DNA from: a virus
Length of the DNA stretch: 50,383 bases
IMG/VR virus record: IMGVR_UViG_3300007514_000021
Coordinates: 1-50,383 of that record
Strand: one strand, 5' to 3'
Shown: positions 1-6,143 of the stretch, one piece after another
Layout: every line of letters begins with the position of its first letter
Position numbering within the stretch: position 1 is the first letter of the stretch
Notes under the pieces: generated by a model
The model's input: only the letters and a program-made list of their open reading frames with translations
What the model was told of the DNA's origin: nothing
The model's database searches: none
Program-made: the position numbers and the translations under genes

Positions 1-2174
1 GTGAACTTAATGCTTTATATAGTACAAATTGTTCAGGATACGCAGCAGCTTACTTAGCTCAACAATGTGCTCTAGATGCTTTATATAATTCAGCATGTTC
101 AGGATATGCAGCAGCTTATCTAGCTCAGCAATGTGCTTTAAATACATTGTATTCAGAGGACTGCACAGGATACGCAGTAGCTTTATTAATATATGAATGT
201 GATTTAGATGTATTTTATTCTACTCAATGCGACGGATATGCTAGTGCATTAGCACAGGAGGAAGCATTATATGATGCGATCTATGGATCCACTGATGATA
301 CTGATATGTATGGTTATGAAGATGAATATGGATATGATGAATACGGAAATCCTTATACTCAAGATGATATGTGGTATGATGAAGAATATGGTGAATACTT
401 AGACCCTAATGACCCTTGTTATCAAAATGCTTGTGAAGGATTTACAGATGCTGATTGGTATGCATTAGACATTGAGCAGTTTGGCCAAGAACAAGTTGAT
501 GAATGGTATGGACAAGATGTTCAATTCTCTGATGAAGGTTATATGGATTTTGAACAATATGGAACAACAGAAGAAGAATTCTTTTCAGCATTGGATGCTA
601 ATATGGATCAATATGATATAGAACAGGAACAATATCAAGAAGAACTGGCATATTTAGAGCAATTAGCAACAGAAGAAGAATATGCTGAAATGTTTACAGA
701 AGAAGCTGTAGAGTATTTTGTTGAAACTGTTGCAAATATGGAAACTGATGCAGATTGGTATGACTATGAGGTAGAAACCTTTGGTCAAGAACAAGTTGAT
801 GAATGGTGGGGTGAAGAGGTATCATTTGATGAGGAAGGATTTGTTGAAGAATCATCTTTCCAAGAAACTTCATTTGAAGAAGTTTTAACTGCAAATGTAG
901 ATGATCTTTATATATTAGAAGAAGCTATTGGTGTTGAGATCTTTATAGAAGAAGATTGGTCACCAGAAGAAGTATTAGAGGTTTATGAAGAAGTATTAGA
1001 AGATTATGAAAGAGATGCAATGGAAACACAAGAAGAAGAGGTCTATGAAGAATTTGAAGAAGCTTATGAGAGCTTAGAGGAAGAATTTTTAGAAATCGAA
1101 GATGAAGCACTTGAAGATCTAATTAATGAAGAAGAATTAGAAGAACTTATCAACGAGGAAGAGGCAGAAGAATTTTTTGAAGAAGATAGAGAAGAACTTT
1201 TTGAAGGAGATGATTCGGAGATGAGAACAAGAGAAGAAGAGGAAGAAGAAGAGAAAGAAAAAATTACTGTAATGATTGCCCAAGAGCAACAACAAGAACA
1301 ACAAACAATACAACAAGCCGTATCACAAGATTCAAATTCTTCTACTCAAGCTACACAGGCAGCTATATCAGAAATTGACTTTGGTGGAACACAAGAAGAA
1401 CAACAAACAGTTGCTGAAGTAATTCAGGAACAATTGGATGATGGATCTACTGGTGGAGGAAGTTCTAGTTTTGATAGTAATAGTTTCTCTTCTGGTAGCT
1501 CAAGTTCTGGTGGAGGACAAATTACACAATCTACTGGAGATACATTTGTAGTAGAACAACAAGAACAAGTTAGTGGTCAAGTACAAACACAAATACAGGT
1601 AGCAGAAGTAATTGATTCTGGACCAGTAATATCTGCGTTTGAAGTTGCAGAGCAACAACAAGAAGAAACAGCAGATACACAAGAATTTACATTTGATGAT
1701 GGTAGCTCTTTTGGAGTAGCAGCTCAAAACTTTGAAGATTCATTTGATGATGCATTAGGATCAGGACAAAGTATTGGACAATTCCTAAGTAATACAGCAC
1801 CGAGTTTTGCAAAGTTTGATATTGCTCCACCTACAGTCGATGAACAACAGGTTTCAGAAGCTGTTGAATCCTTAGCGGATAGACAAGGTGCAGCGGTAGC
1901 AGCAGCTAATCTCCAATCACAATTATCAGATGTACAACAAAGTGGAGGTTTTGATTCAGATCAAACTGCAACAGTCGCTTTCTTAGGATATAAAGCTGGA
2001 TTCTTAGATTATACTGGACAAGAACAATTAAGCGATAAAGAAGATTGGTATCGATCTAAAACATTATATGCTAGTAATAAGATAGATGATAACCAATATA
2101 ACTTTTATATGATGGCGGGTAAAACCCAAGGTAAATTACAAAAAATGATAGATATGCAATACAACCGGGAGTAA
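1..2174 (+). CDS. Cys-repeat / acidic low-complexity phage protein, 5' partial
   Basis: The frame is open from the left edge (first full codon at 3) to the TAA at 2172-2174, so the N-terminus lies outside the window; a TTG at 147 is internal. It begins with tandem 22-residue units (15-278) built around CSGYAAAYLAQQC. A Tyr/Asp/Glu-rich region follows, then a second duplicated module with the core FGQEQVDEWYG near 450-540 and FGQEQVDEWWG near 750-840. After that come a very Glu-rich helical stretch (about 950-1260), a Gln/Ser/Gly-rich linker and a C-terminal globular-looking part rich in Tyr and Lys. Similar C-x-G-Y...Q-Q-C repeat proteins occur in marine T4-like phages (recollection, not searched). 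No enzyme motif is seen. A virion or host-surface role is only a guess. A membrane/coiled-coil protein follows 3 nt downstream. Confidence 0.8.
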   Translation, partial: ELNALYSTNCSGYAAAYLAQQCALDALYNSACSGYAAAYLAQQCALNTLYSEDCTGYAVALLIYECDLDVFYSTQCDGYASALAQEEALYDAIYGSTDDTDMYGYEDEYGYDEYGNPYTQDDMWYDEEYGEYLDPNDPCYQNACEGFTDADWYALDIEQFGQEQVDEWYGQDVQFSDEGYMDFEQYGTTEEEFFSALDANMDQYDIEQEQYQEELAYLEQLATEEEYAEMFTEEAVEYFVETVANMETDADWYDYEVETFGQEQVDEWWGEEVSFDEEGFVEESSFQETSFEEVLTANVDDLYILEEAIGVEIFIEEDWSPEEVLEVYEEVLEDYERDAMETQEEEVYEEFEEAYESLEEEFLEIEDEALEDLINEEELEELINEEEAEEFFEEDREELFEGDDSEMRTREEEEEEEKEKITVMIAQEQQQEQQTIQQAVSQDSNSSTQATQAAISEIDFGGTQEEQQTVAEVIQEQLDDGSTGGGSSSFDSNSFSSGSSSSGGGQITQSTGDTFVVEQQEQVSGQVQTQIQVAEVIDSGPVISAFEVAEQQQEETADTQEFTFDDGSSFGVAAQNFEDSFDDALGSGQSIGQFLSNTAPSFAKFDIAPPTVDEQQVSEAVESLADRQGAAVAAANLQSQLSDVQQSGGFDSDQTATVAFLGYKAGFLDYTGQEQLSDKEDWYRSKTLYASNKIDDNQYNFYMMAGKTQGKLQKMIDMQYNRE
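15..278 (+). repeat. Tandem 66-nt (22-aa) Cys-containing repeats
   Basis: Four in-frame units start at 15, 81, 147 and 213. Each begins Leu/Phe-Tyr and carries a C-x-G-Y-A motif; the first two are nearly identical and units 3 and 4 decay. Paired cysteines about 12 residues apart in units 1-3 could form disulfides or bind metal. The array probably continues upstream of the window. Confidence 0.85.
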
Positions 2175-2177
2175 GAC

Positions 2178-2630
2178 ATGGCACAAGTAGAATATCAAGG
2201 AATAAAGGTAGGCGGAAGCAAATGGCTTATGATCCTGCCATTAATAGGTACCTTAGTAGGTGGTCTCTGGGGAGGTTTCGAACTGTATAACAGACTTTTG
2301 TTAGCAGAAGGAAAACTCCAAAAATTAAATCCTACTACAATATTGGCAGAGGTTGAAAACCTAAGATCAGTATCAGAAGTAATTAAAGAAGAATTACGAG
2401 CTGATATTGATGAGGTAAAAGAAGATCTTGACAAAGTCCAAGACTTAGTTCGAGATGTTGAAGATTCAACTGCCGAGACACAGAGAGAAGTTCGCAATGA
2501 CGTATATGAAATGGAGCAAGAAATGCAAGATCGCTTCAGAGAAGTGGATGATGATGTACGTGAAATGCGAGACGAACTTGAAGATAGAATTGAACAAATA
2601 CTAGAAAATCCATTAAATGATGTTGAATAA
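2178..2630 (+). CDS. Single-span membrane protein with long coiled coil
   Basis: A 150-aa protein starting 3 nt after the previous stop. Residues about 16-36 form one hydrophobic segment rich in Gly, Leu and Ile with a Trp-Gly-Gly motif. Residues about 50-145 are heptad-like and highly charged (repeating Glu/Asp/Arg with Val/Leu/Met), so a membrane-anchored coiled-coil rod is expected. Comparable small proteins sit in structural regions of marine myoviruses. The exact role is unknown; a spanin-like or virion-anchoring function is possible but unproven. The reverse-strand ORF here is only a shadow of the charged codons. Confidence 0.75.
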   Translation: MAQVEYQGIKVGGSKWLMILPLIGTLVGGLWGGFELYNRLLLAEGKLQKLNPTTILAEVENLRSVSEVIKEELRADIDEVKEDLDKVQDLVRDVEDSTAETQREVRNDVYEMEQEMQDRFREVDDDVREMRDELEDRIEQILENPLNDVE

Positions 2631-2709
2631 GATACCAGTTTGGTTAATAGGTACACTCGTCTATGGTATAGGCGGGTTTGCTTTTTTTGCAATATTATTT
2701 TGGACATGA
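2617..2709 (+). CDS. Tiny membrane peptide (30 aa)
   Basis: The ORF overlaps the end of the coiled-coil gene by 14 nt (ATGATG at 2617; the second ATG at 2620 is equally possible) and ends TGA at 2707-2709. After a short Asn-Lys start, almost the whole peptide is one hydrophobic helix (PVWLIGTLVYGIGGFAFF...). The overlap with upstream and downstream starts suggests translational coupling. The function is unknown; single-helix peptides in this position could be lysis- or membrane-associated. It is short, so the call rests on hydrophobicity and gene packing. Confidence 0.5.
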   Translation: MMLNKIPVWLIGTLVYGIGGFAFFAILFWT

Positions 2710-2732
2710 GTATAATGAGTGAGGTAAATGAA

Positions 2733-2855
2733 ATGAGAAATTATATGATCGCTATCTGGGAATTCTGTAAAGAATATCCAGGCTGGGCAGCCGCATTTTT
2801 CTTTTGTGGCTACCTATTAGGGATAGTACTAAAAAGCTCAATGACTTATGTGTGA
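2733..2855 (+). CDS. Small membrane protein (40 aa)
   Basis: The chosen start, ATG 2733, has GAGG at 2721-2724, 8 nt upstream. An in-frame ATG at 2706 overlaps the previous TGA as ATGA and would give 49 aa. The product has a short amphipathic N-terminus (Trp, Glu, Phe, Cys, Lys) and one hydrophobic segment with an Ala-rich core and Phe-Phe-Phe-Cys-Gly, then a short Lys-Ser tail. It is the last gene of the left cluster before the non-coding gap. No family is recognised. Confidence 0.5.
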   Translation: MRNYMIAIWEFCKEYPGWAAAFFFCGYLLGIVLKSSMTYV

Positions 2856-3047
2856 TTCTAAGCACGCATATGGGCACTAGTCGCGAAACCTACCAATTCT
2901 TCACCTAAAACACCCTTTTTAAGCTCCGTAGCGCGCGCCTAAGCGCGTTTGCGCGGGGGGACCTTTATGTTTATATGGGGCCCTTTCTGGGGGCCTTATA
3001 TGCAGAATGGGCATAAACTTATGCCAAAACTGTTACGATTTGTTACG
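2856..3047 (+). other. Non-coding gap with GC-rich hairpins
   Basis: No convincing gene occurs between 2856 and 3143. The stretch holds a GC-rich alternating block (2931-2960) that can fold as CGCGC-CTAA-GCGCG (2934-2947) or GCGC-GTTT-GCGC (2943-2954). An 11-bp hairpin follows at 2973-3001 (ATATGGGGCCC / GGGCCTTATAT, two G-U pairs, 7-nt loop), then a small hairpin GGCATA-AACT-TATGCC at 3010-3025. There is no clear U-run after the hairpins, so a classical intrinsic terminator is not obvious. A transcription stop, RNA-processing element or protein-binding region are alternatives. Confidence 0.6.
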
Positions 3048-3106
3048 AAAAAAGTTGAAAAAAGTTGAAAAAAGGGGTTTACAAGGGGCCAAAAATGTGG
3101 TATAAT
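3048..3106 (+). promoter_or_regulatory. T4-early-like sigma70 promoter with phased A-tracts
   Basis: The -35 is TTTACA (3078-3083), the spacer is exactly 17 bp and the -10 is TATAAT (3101-3106) preceded by TGTGG. Three A6 tracts at 3048-3053, 3058-3063 and 3068-3073 are spaced by exactly 10 bp, as expected for bent DNA or UP-element contacts. This matches the known T4 early promoter pattern (GTTTAC ... TGTGGTATAAT). It reads into the gene at 3144. Confidence 0.92.
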
Positions 3107-3143
3107 GGTACCCATATTCAAAATTAATCATAAGGAGTTATAA

Positions 3144-3584
3144 ATGATTTTAGCAATTGATACCCAATACCGCGAGAACTACGGAGCCCATTCTTGGGAC
3201 GGCGAAGGCGAATGCCCTCAGTATTGGAAGCCCAAAGGTGGGTCAACCTATTTAGTAACCGGTGACGTTAATCACAAAAATGTGATAAACGAACTCACTA
3301 ATCTCATTAATTACAAAAATGAGGCTAGCGAGGAATTCGTTATCGCAGTTCATCTTGAAGAAGATGGATATTGCTCTGATTTCGAAAGATGGCAGAAAGA
3401 AGATCGCTATGGTGATGGTGTTAGATATGATACACGTATCACACGTCGCGAAGATGGAACTTATTTTGCTACTGAGCAATATAAAGGTCCTCGCGGACAG
3501 TCAGTTGCAACTTATAACATGGCACCTGGCGGTGAACAAGAAAATCGTCAGTATACTGAAGAAATTTACGAGGAGACAGCATAA
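3144..3584 (+). CDS. Early conserved phage protein of unknown function
   Basis: A 146-aa soluble protein, the first gene after an early-type promoter, with Shine-Dalgarno AAGGAG (3132-3137) inside a leader ATAAGGAGTTATAA shared with the gene at 4367. It starts MILAIDTQYRENYG and contains a Trp-Asp-Gly-Glu-Gly-Glu-Cys-Pro-Gln segment and a Lys-Gly-Gly-Ser-Thr-Tyr turn. I recognise it only as a small conserved hypothetical of T4-like phages. There are no catalytic motifs or membrane segments. The stop overlaps the next start (TAATG). Its leader is a predicted target of the hairpin RNA at 6144-6195. A +1-frame ORF inside it is a shadow. Confidence 0.85.
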   Translation: MILAIDTQYRENYGAHSWDGEGECPQYWKPKGGSTYLVTGDVNHKNVINELTNLINYKNEASEEFVIAVHLEEDGYCSDFERWQKEDRYGDGVRYDTRITRREDGTYFATEQYKGPRGQSVATYNMAPGGEQENRQYTEEIYEETA

Positions 3585-3811
3585 TGGCTATTAAAATAGA
3601 ACAACAAGTTCACGGATCCCCGTACGATCGAGGAACAGCAGATTCTTATTACAGGAGATTAGCAAAACCTCATTTCTATCCAAATGGAACATATAAAAAT
3701 CCTTTGGTCATAGAAGAATTTATGACACCAAAACAAGTTAAAGAATATCATCAAGGTTATGAAGATAACGAGCGTGAGGGTCATTTCAAGGATTGGGGCT
3801 ATGACTATTAA
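3584..3811 (+). CDS. Small hypothetical protein (75 aa)
   Basis: The ATG at 3584 overlaps the upstream TAA by one base (TAATG), so translation is probably coupled. The product is Tyr-rich and hydrophilic, with FMTPKQVKEYHQGYEDNERE in its C-terminal half and ending in Trp-Gly-Tyr-Asp-Tyr. No recognised domain, signal or membrane segment. Likely an early host-takeover or accessory protein, inferred only from its position behind the 3,078-3,106 promoter. Confidence 0.7.
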   Translation: MAIKIEQQVHGSPYDRGTADSYYRRLAKPHFYPNGTYKNPLVIEEFMTPKQVKEYHQGYEDNEREGHFKDWGYDY

Positions 3812-3920
3812 AATGAACACTAATTCTTTATCTCGAAAAGAATCTAAAAAACTTAAAAAGATTCGTGAGACAAAAGAAAGGCAAAAATCTAAAAAGGATT
3901 TAAAATTTAATGATGCTTGA
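3801..3920 (+). CDS. Very small Lys/Arg-rich ORF (39 aa)
   Basis: ATG 3801 lies inside the end of the previous gene and the TGA at 3918-3920 lies inside the start of the next, so the ORF bridges two genes. The product is strongly basic (Ser-Arg-Lys-Glu-Ser-Lys-Lys-Leu-Lys-Lys near the N-terminus) and probably helical. The compact overlaps favour a real gene, but there is no homology evidence. A later in-frame ATG at 3813 would shorten it by four residues. Confidence 0.45.
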   Translation: MTIKMNTNSLSRKESKKLKKIRETKERQKSKKDLKFNDA

Positions 3921-4269
3921 AATTACAGGTAGTGTTAAAGATCGACATTTAGTCGAAGAATATGCCGTGAATATAATCAAGAGATTTAGACTTGACAGGC
4001 GTAAGCATGGAACTATTACCATAAGGTTTAGAAAAAGAATGCCTAATGGATATGGAGATTCTCTGGGAGCTTGTGAAGGAGACAGAAGAGATGCTGATAT
4101 TGATATTGCTCAAAAACAATCATTTTATGAACAGATGTTAACATTAGCTCATGAAATGGTTCACGCAAAACAATTTATGAGAGGGGAATATCCCTCAGAA
4201 ATGGAAGCTAAAACTGCTGAATATGACTTATTTGGTAGGTGTTATCCATGGAAAAAGGTGAGATATTAA
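3910..4269 (+). CDS. Putative zinc metallopeptidase-like protein (HEMVH)
   Basis: A 119-aa protein with LAHEMVHAKQ at residues about 79-88: an HExxH zinc/catalytic motif in the last third, followed by acidic residues (EYPSEMEAKTAEYD) that could supply the third ligand. The layout resembles short SprT/gluzincin-like phage proteins. There is no signal peptide, so it would act in the cytoplasm. ATG 3910 or ATG 3913 could be the start. The substrate is unknown; it could modify host proteins early or process a phage protein. The enzyme class is inferred from the motif alone. Confidence 0.7.
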   Translation: MMLEITGSVKDRHLVEEYAVNIIKRFRLDRRKHGTITIRFRKRMPNGYGDSLGACEGDRRDADIDIAQKQSFYEQMLTLAHEMVHAKQFMRGEYPSEMEAKTAEYDLFGRCYPWKKVRY

Positions 4270-4273
4270 TGAA

Positions 4274-4331
4274 ATTATTTTCAATTATTTTCAAAAAAGG
4301 GGTTTACAAACCTCTCGAAATGTGGTATAAT
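4274..4331 (+). promoter_or_regulatory. T4-early-like sigma70 promoter
   Basis: TTTACA (4303-4308), 17-bp spacer, TATAAT (4326-4331) with TGTGG directly upstream, near-identical to the promoters at 3078 and 8458. Upstream T/A-tracts at 4278-4281, 4288-4291 and 4293-4298 keep about a 10-bp period (TTATTTTCAA twice). It drives the gene at 4367. Confidence 0.92.
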
Positions 4332-4366
4332 GGCCATATAGATACAAAATTCAATAAGGAGTTATA

Positions 4367-4708
4367 ATGGATCGAATCGAAATAATCAAAAAAGCCGCAA
4401 TGAAACTTGAGGCTAAAAAACTTGGCTTGACCTTCGAGCAATATGAAGGAAAGCTAATCTGCGATGAGCTCGATGCTCGCAAAGCAGCAGCAAAGGCAGC
4501 TGAAAAAGCTCGCAAAAAAGAAGAGCGCAAAGTTGCTAAGGACCTAACCGGTCAAGTTAAAAAAGCTGGACATCTTGCAAAAGGTGGTTTAGATTTTAAT
4601 CGTCCAGAGAATATGTATTACTCTGATAAAGATACAGAAAAATTCCTCGCGGATAGTTCTATAATGGACGCATATAATGCTAACAGATCAGCTGATGGAG
4701 ATTATTAA
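4367..4708 (+). CDS. Charged Ala/Lys-rich helical early protein
   Basis: A 113-aa protein. The start has a strong AAGGAG (4356-4361) in the same ATAAGGAGTTATAATG leader context as the gene at 3144. Residues about 8-65 are rich in Lys, Ala and Glu and look like a continuous helix or coiled coil (AAAKAAEKARKKEERK). The C-terminal part is more polar and ends with Asp-Gly-Asp-Tyr. A nucleic-acid-associated role is possible because of the basic helix, but no family is recognised. Confidence 0.75.
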   Translation: MDRIEIIKKAAMKLEAKKLGLTFEQYEGKLICDELDARKAAAKAAEKARKKEERKVAKDLTGQVKKAGHLAKGGLDFNRPENMYYSDKDTEKFLADSSIMDAYNANRSADGDY

Positions 4709-4891
4709 ATGTTCGTAGCTAATTTTACAATAAACAGTAGATCAAAAAATCTAGGGATAAAGGTCTCGTTGTTAGATTTTTTGATTTATAAAATCGCTCC
4801 AGACTTTTTTATGGAGAGGTTTAATAAAAGATTTACAAACGATTTTTCTAAATTCAATTTTGAAGGAGTTAATTATTATGGAAAAAAATGA
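4709..4891 (+). CDS. Small hypothetical protein (60 aa)
   Basis: The ATG directly follows the previous TAA with no gap, and the 3' end overlaps the next start by 14 nt. The product is basic and aromatic-rich (Phe, Asn, Lys), with a moderately hydrophobic middle (SLLDFLIYKIAPDFF) that may be an amphipathic helix. No recognisable motif. Gene packing is its main support. Confidence 0.5.
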   Translation: MFVANFTINSRSKNLGIKVSLLDFLIYKIAPDFFMERFNKRFTNDFSKFNFEGVNYYGKK

Positions 4892-5294
4892 AATAAGATT
4901 TGAACCTTGTGATGATGGAACCGCTGGTGGTTCTCTTCAAGGCTCAATAACCGCATCTTTCTACGAGCTAGAACAGATGTTTGGTACACCTGCCTTTGAA
5001 GGTAAAGGTGATAAAATCACTACAGAATTTGTAGTTGATTTCGAATACTATGATGCTTGGGGTGACCTTGAAACAGGAACCTTTAGTCTTTATGACTGGC
5101 ATTATGCTAGAAACTTTAATGATGATTCAGAAGAAATCACATGGAATGTTGGAGGTCCTTATTATACCTGCGGCGTTGCAGCTGATTTTGCTCTAAAGAT
5201 TTTTAGAGAAACTGATGTTAGATATGGAGATGAAGAGGCTTGTTTAGCTGATTACAACTTCAATCTAGAAGATATTGGCGAAGTATCTGCATGA
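4878..5294 (+). CDS. Acidic hypothetical protein (138 aa)
   Basis: ATG 4878 is chosen because AAGGAG lies at 4863-4868, 9 nt upstream; a longer frame from TTG 4860 lacks a ribosome-binding site. The protein is acidic and aromatic, with no membrane segment (DFEYYDAWGDLETGTFSLYD in the middle; Tyr-Tyr-Thr-Cys-Gly-Val later). No known fold is recognised. Its stop codon overlaps ATG 5291 as ATGA. Confidence 0.8.
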   Translation: MEKNEIRFEPCDDGTAGGSLQGSITASFYELEQMFGTPAFEGKGDKITTEFVVDFEYYDAWGDLETGTFSLYDWHYARNFNDDSEEITWNVGGPYYTCGVAADFALKIFRETDVRYGDEEACLADYNFNLEDIGEVSA

Positions 5295-5425
5295 ACTATT
5301 TAGAACAACCGGGCCACGCTCTCCCCAACAGCGTATCTGTTGGTGAGCCCCTGCAGGGGACCGAGAGAACCGTGAGCAGCCAGTTGGAGACCCCCATCGC
5401 GTTGGGGGTCTTTTATGTATTATGA
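5291..5425 (+). CDS. Possible 44-aa ORF spanning the structured RNA
   Basis: The ORF has ATGA overlaps at both ends: with the TGA at 5292-5294 upstream and with ATG 5422 downstream, exactly as expected for coupled genes. The whole frame, however, runs through the stable stems and terminator described next, and the product (MNYLEQPGHALPNSVSVG...) has no recognised feature and unusual GC-rich codons for this region. It may be a real coupled leader peptide, or only a chance frame in an RNA gene. Confidence 0.3.
   Translation: MNYLEQPGHALPNSVSVGEPLQGTERTVSSQLETPIALGVFYVL
5306..5415 (+). ncRNA. Structured RNA candidate, three-way junction plus terminator
   Basis: Seen by hand folding: the closing helix CACGCTCTC (5315-5323) pairs with GAGAG (5363-5367) and CGTG (5371-5374), with an AAC bulge. 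Inside are hairpin A, CCAACAG/CTGTTGG (5325-5343, 5-nt loop), and hairpin B, CCCC-TGCA-GGGG (5348-5359). It is followed by a linker and the terminator at 5388-5415. GC content is far above the surroundings. It fits no riboswitch or tRNA I know and lacks the hammerhead core. It could be a stable phage RNA, analogous in kind only to T4 RNA C/D, or an attenuator before the gene at 5422. Confidence 0.6.
5388..5415 (+). terminator. Strong intrinsic terminator
   Basis: A perfect 9-bp stem AGACCCCCA / TGGGGGTCT (5388-5396 and 5403-5411) with loop TCGCGT, followed by TTTTAT. It would end transcription coming from the 4,303-4,331 promoter just before the gene at 5422 unless readthrough or antitermination occurs. 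Confidence 0.88.
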
Positions 5426-5715
5426 ATAATATTTCCAAAGCTTTAAATCAAAAGATGAAGGAAGGACAACCAACCCTTGAAGTCCAAACCCATTCGAATG
5501 GAGGTATACAAAAGCTATACAAATTTCGAAATGGTATGGGCGCGAGCGTAGTTATGTTTCCTGGATCATATGGATTTGAAAAGGGATTATGGGAACTAGC
5601 AGTTCTTGATCCTTGGGGAGATATTACTTATGATACACCTATCACATCAGATGTGATCGGATATTTAGATGATAATATGGTAAATATAATATTAGAGAGG
5701 ATTAAAAAACTATGA
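5422..5715 (+). CDS. Hypothetical protein (97 aa)
   Basis: The start lies 7 nt beyond the terminator's U-run. The only purine-rich candidate for ribosome binding is the GGGGG of the terminator stem, so translation may be coupled to the overlapping ORF (ATGA at 5422-5425). The protein is soluble, with a Lys-rich N-terminal helix and a beta-rich middle (GGIQKLYKFRNGMGASVVMF, then LWELAVLDPWGDITYDTP). No recognised family. Confidence 0.7.
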   Translation: MNNISKALNQKMKEGQPTLEVQTHSNGGIQKLYKFRNGMGASVVMFPGSYGFEKGLWELAVLDPWGDITYDTPITSDVIGYLDDNMVNIILERIKKL

Positions 5716-5858
5716 CACTATTTAATAGAAGAGTCTTTGCGGTTAGAGAAGCAATGAAAAGAGCTCAAAATCCTGAGTTTAAAAAATTATGGGAAAACAT
5801 TTTAGAAAAACTTATCAGGAACGAACAAGCAAGGCGGGAGGAAAAACCTAAGCTATGA
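5712..5858 (+). CDS. Small basic helical protein (48 aa)
   Basis: ATGA overlaps both neighbours (5712-5715 and 5855-5858), the classic coupled arrangement of this cluster. The product is Arg/Lys/Glu-rich and helical throughout (RRVFAVREAMKRAQNPEF then LWENILEKLI). GGGAGGA at 5836-5842, in its 3' end, serves the next gene. Unknown function. Confidence 0.6.
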   Translation: MTLFNRRVFAVREAMKRAQNPEFKKLWENILEKLIRNEQARREEKPKL

Positions 5859-6127
5859 CTCAATATGATGATGTAGTAGAAAAGCAGCGCATCAAGGCAG
5901 CTGCTGAAGCATGGGGTAAAAAAGTTAATAATATCCACATGTTTAATTCTGATGATACCAATGTATGGTATGATGATAGAAAAGGAGATGGTCGAGTAAT
6001 CGATACCACATTTAATTCTGGACTCATTAGAAGAGAAATAAGTTCTACTGGAAAAACAGTTTATATAGGTAAGAGAGCAAAAGGTGAAACTCTTATCGAT
6101 CGCTTTAGGCGATATAGGGCAAAATAA
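5855..6127 (+). CDS. Hypothetical protein (90 aa)
   Basis: ATG 5855 lies 12 nt after GGGAGGA and overlaps the upstream TGA. The product is a basic soluble protein with a possible helical N-terminus (EKQRIKAAAEAWGKKV) and a beta-rich remainder ending in Arg-Phe-Arg-Arg-Tyr-Arg. A nucleic-acid-binding role is conceivable from charge, with no motif to prove it. Its TAA is the edge of two consecutive hairpins. Confidence 0.7.
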   Translation: MTQYDDVVEKQRIKAAAEAWGKKVNNIHMFNSDDTNVWYDDRKGDGRVIDTTFNSGLIRREISSTGKTVYIGKRAKGETLIDRFRRYRAK

Positions 6128-6142
6128 AACGCTTAGCGTTTT
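6126..6142 (+). terminator. Short perfect hairpin ending in T-run
   Basis: AAAACGC-TTA-GCGTTTT: a 7-bp stem with a 3-nt loop, starting on the last two bases of the TAA stop codon. It may be a weak terminator or a 3'-end stabiliser. It is immediately followed by the longer hairpin at 6144. Confidence 0.55.
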
Positions 6143-6143
6143 G

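Noticed and set aside
2931-3025. tRNA gene
   Set aside because: Stable stems, but no cloverleaf order, no T-loop TTCGA-type sequence and no anticodon arm.
3319-3594. 91-aa ORF in the +1 frame of the gene at 3144
   Set aside because: Entirely overlaps a better supported gene with promoter and Shine-Dalgarno; no own start signal.
5306-5415. Hammerhead ribozyme or known riboswitch
   Set aside because: The three-way junction looked similar, but the conserved hammerhead core (CUGANGA and GAAA) is absent and no known ligand-binding motif was found.
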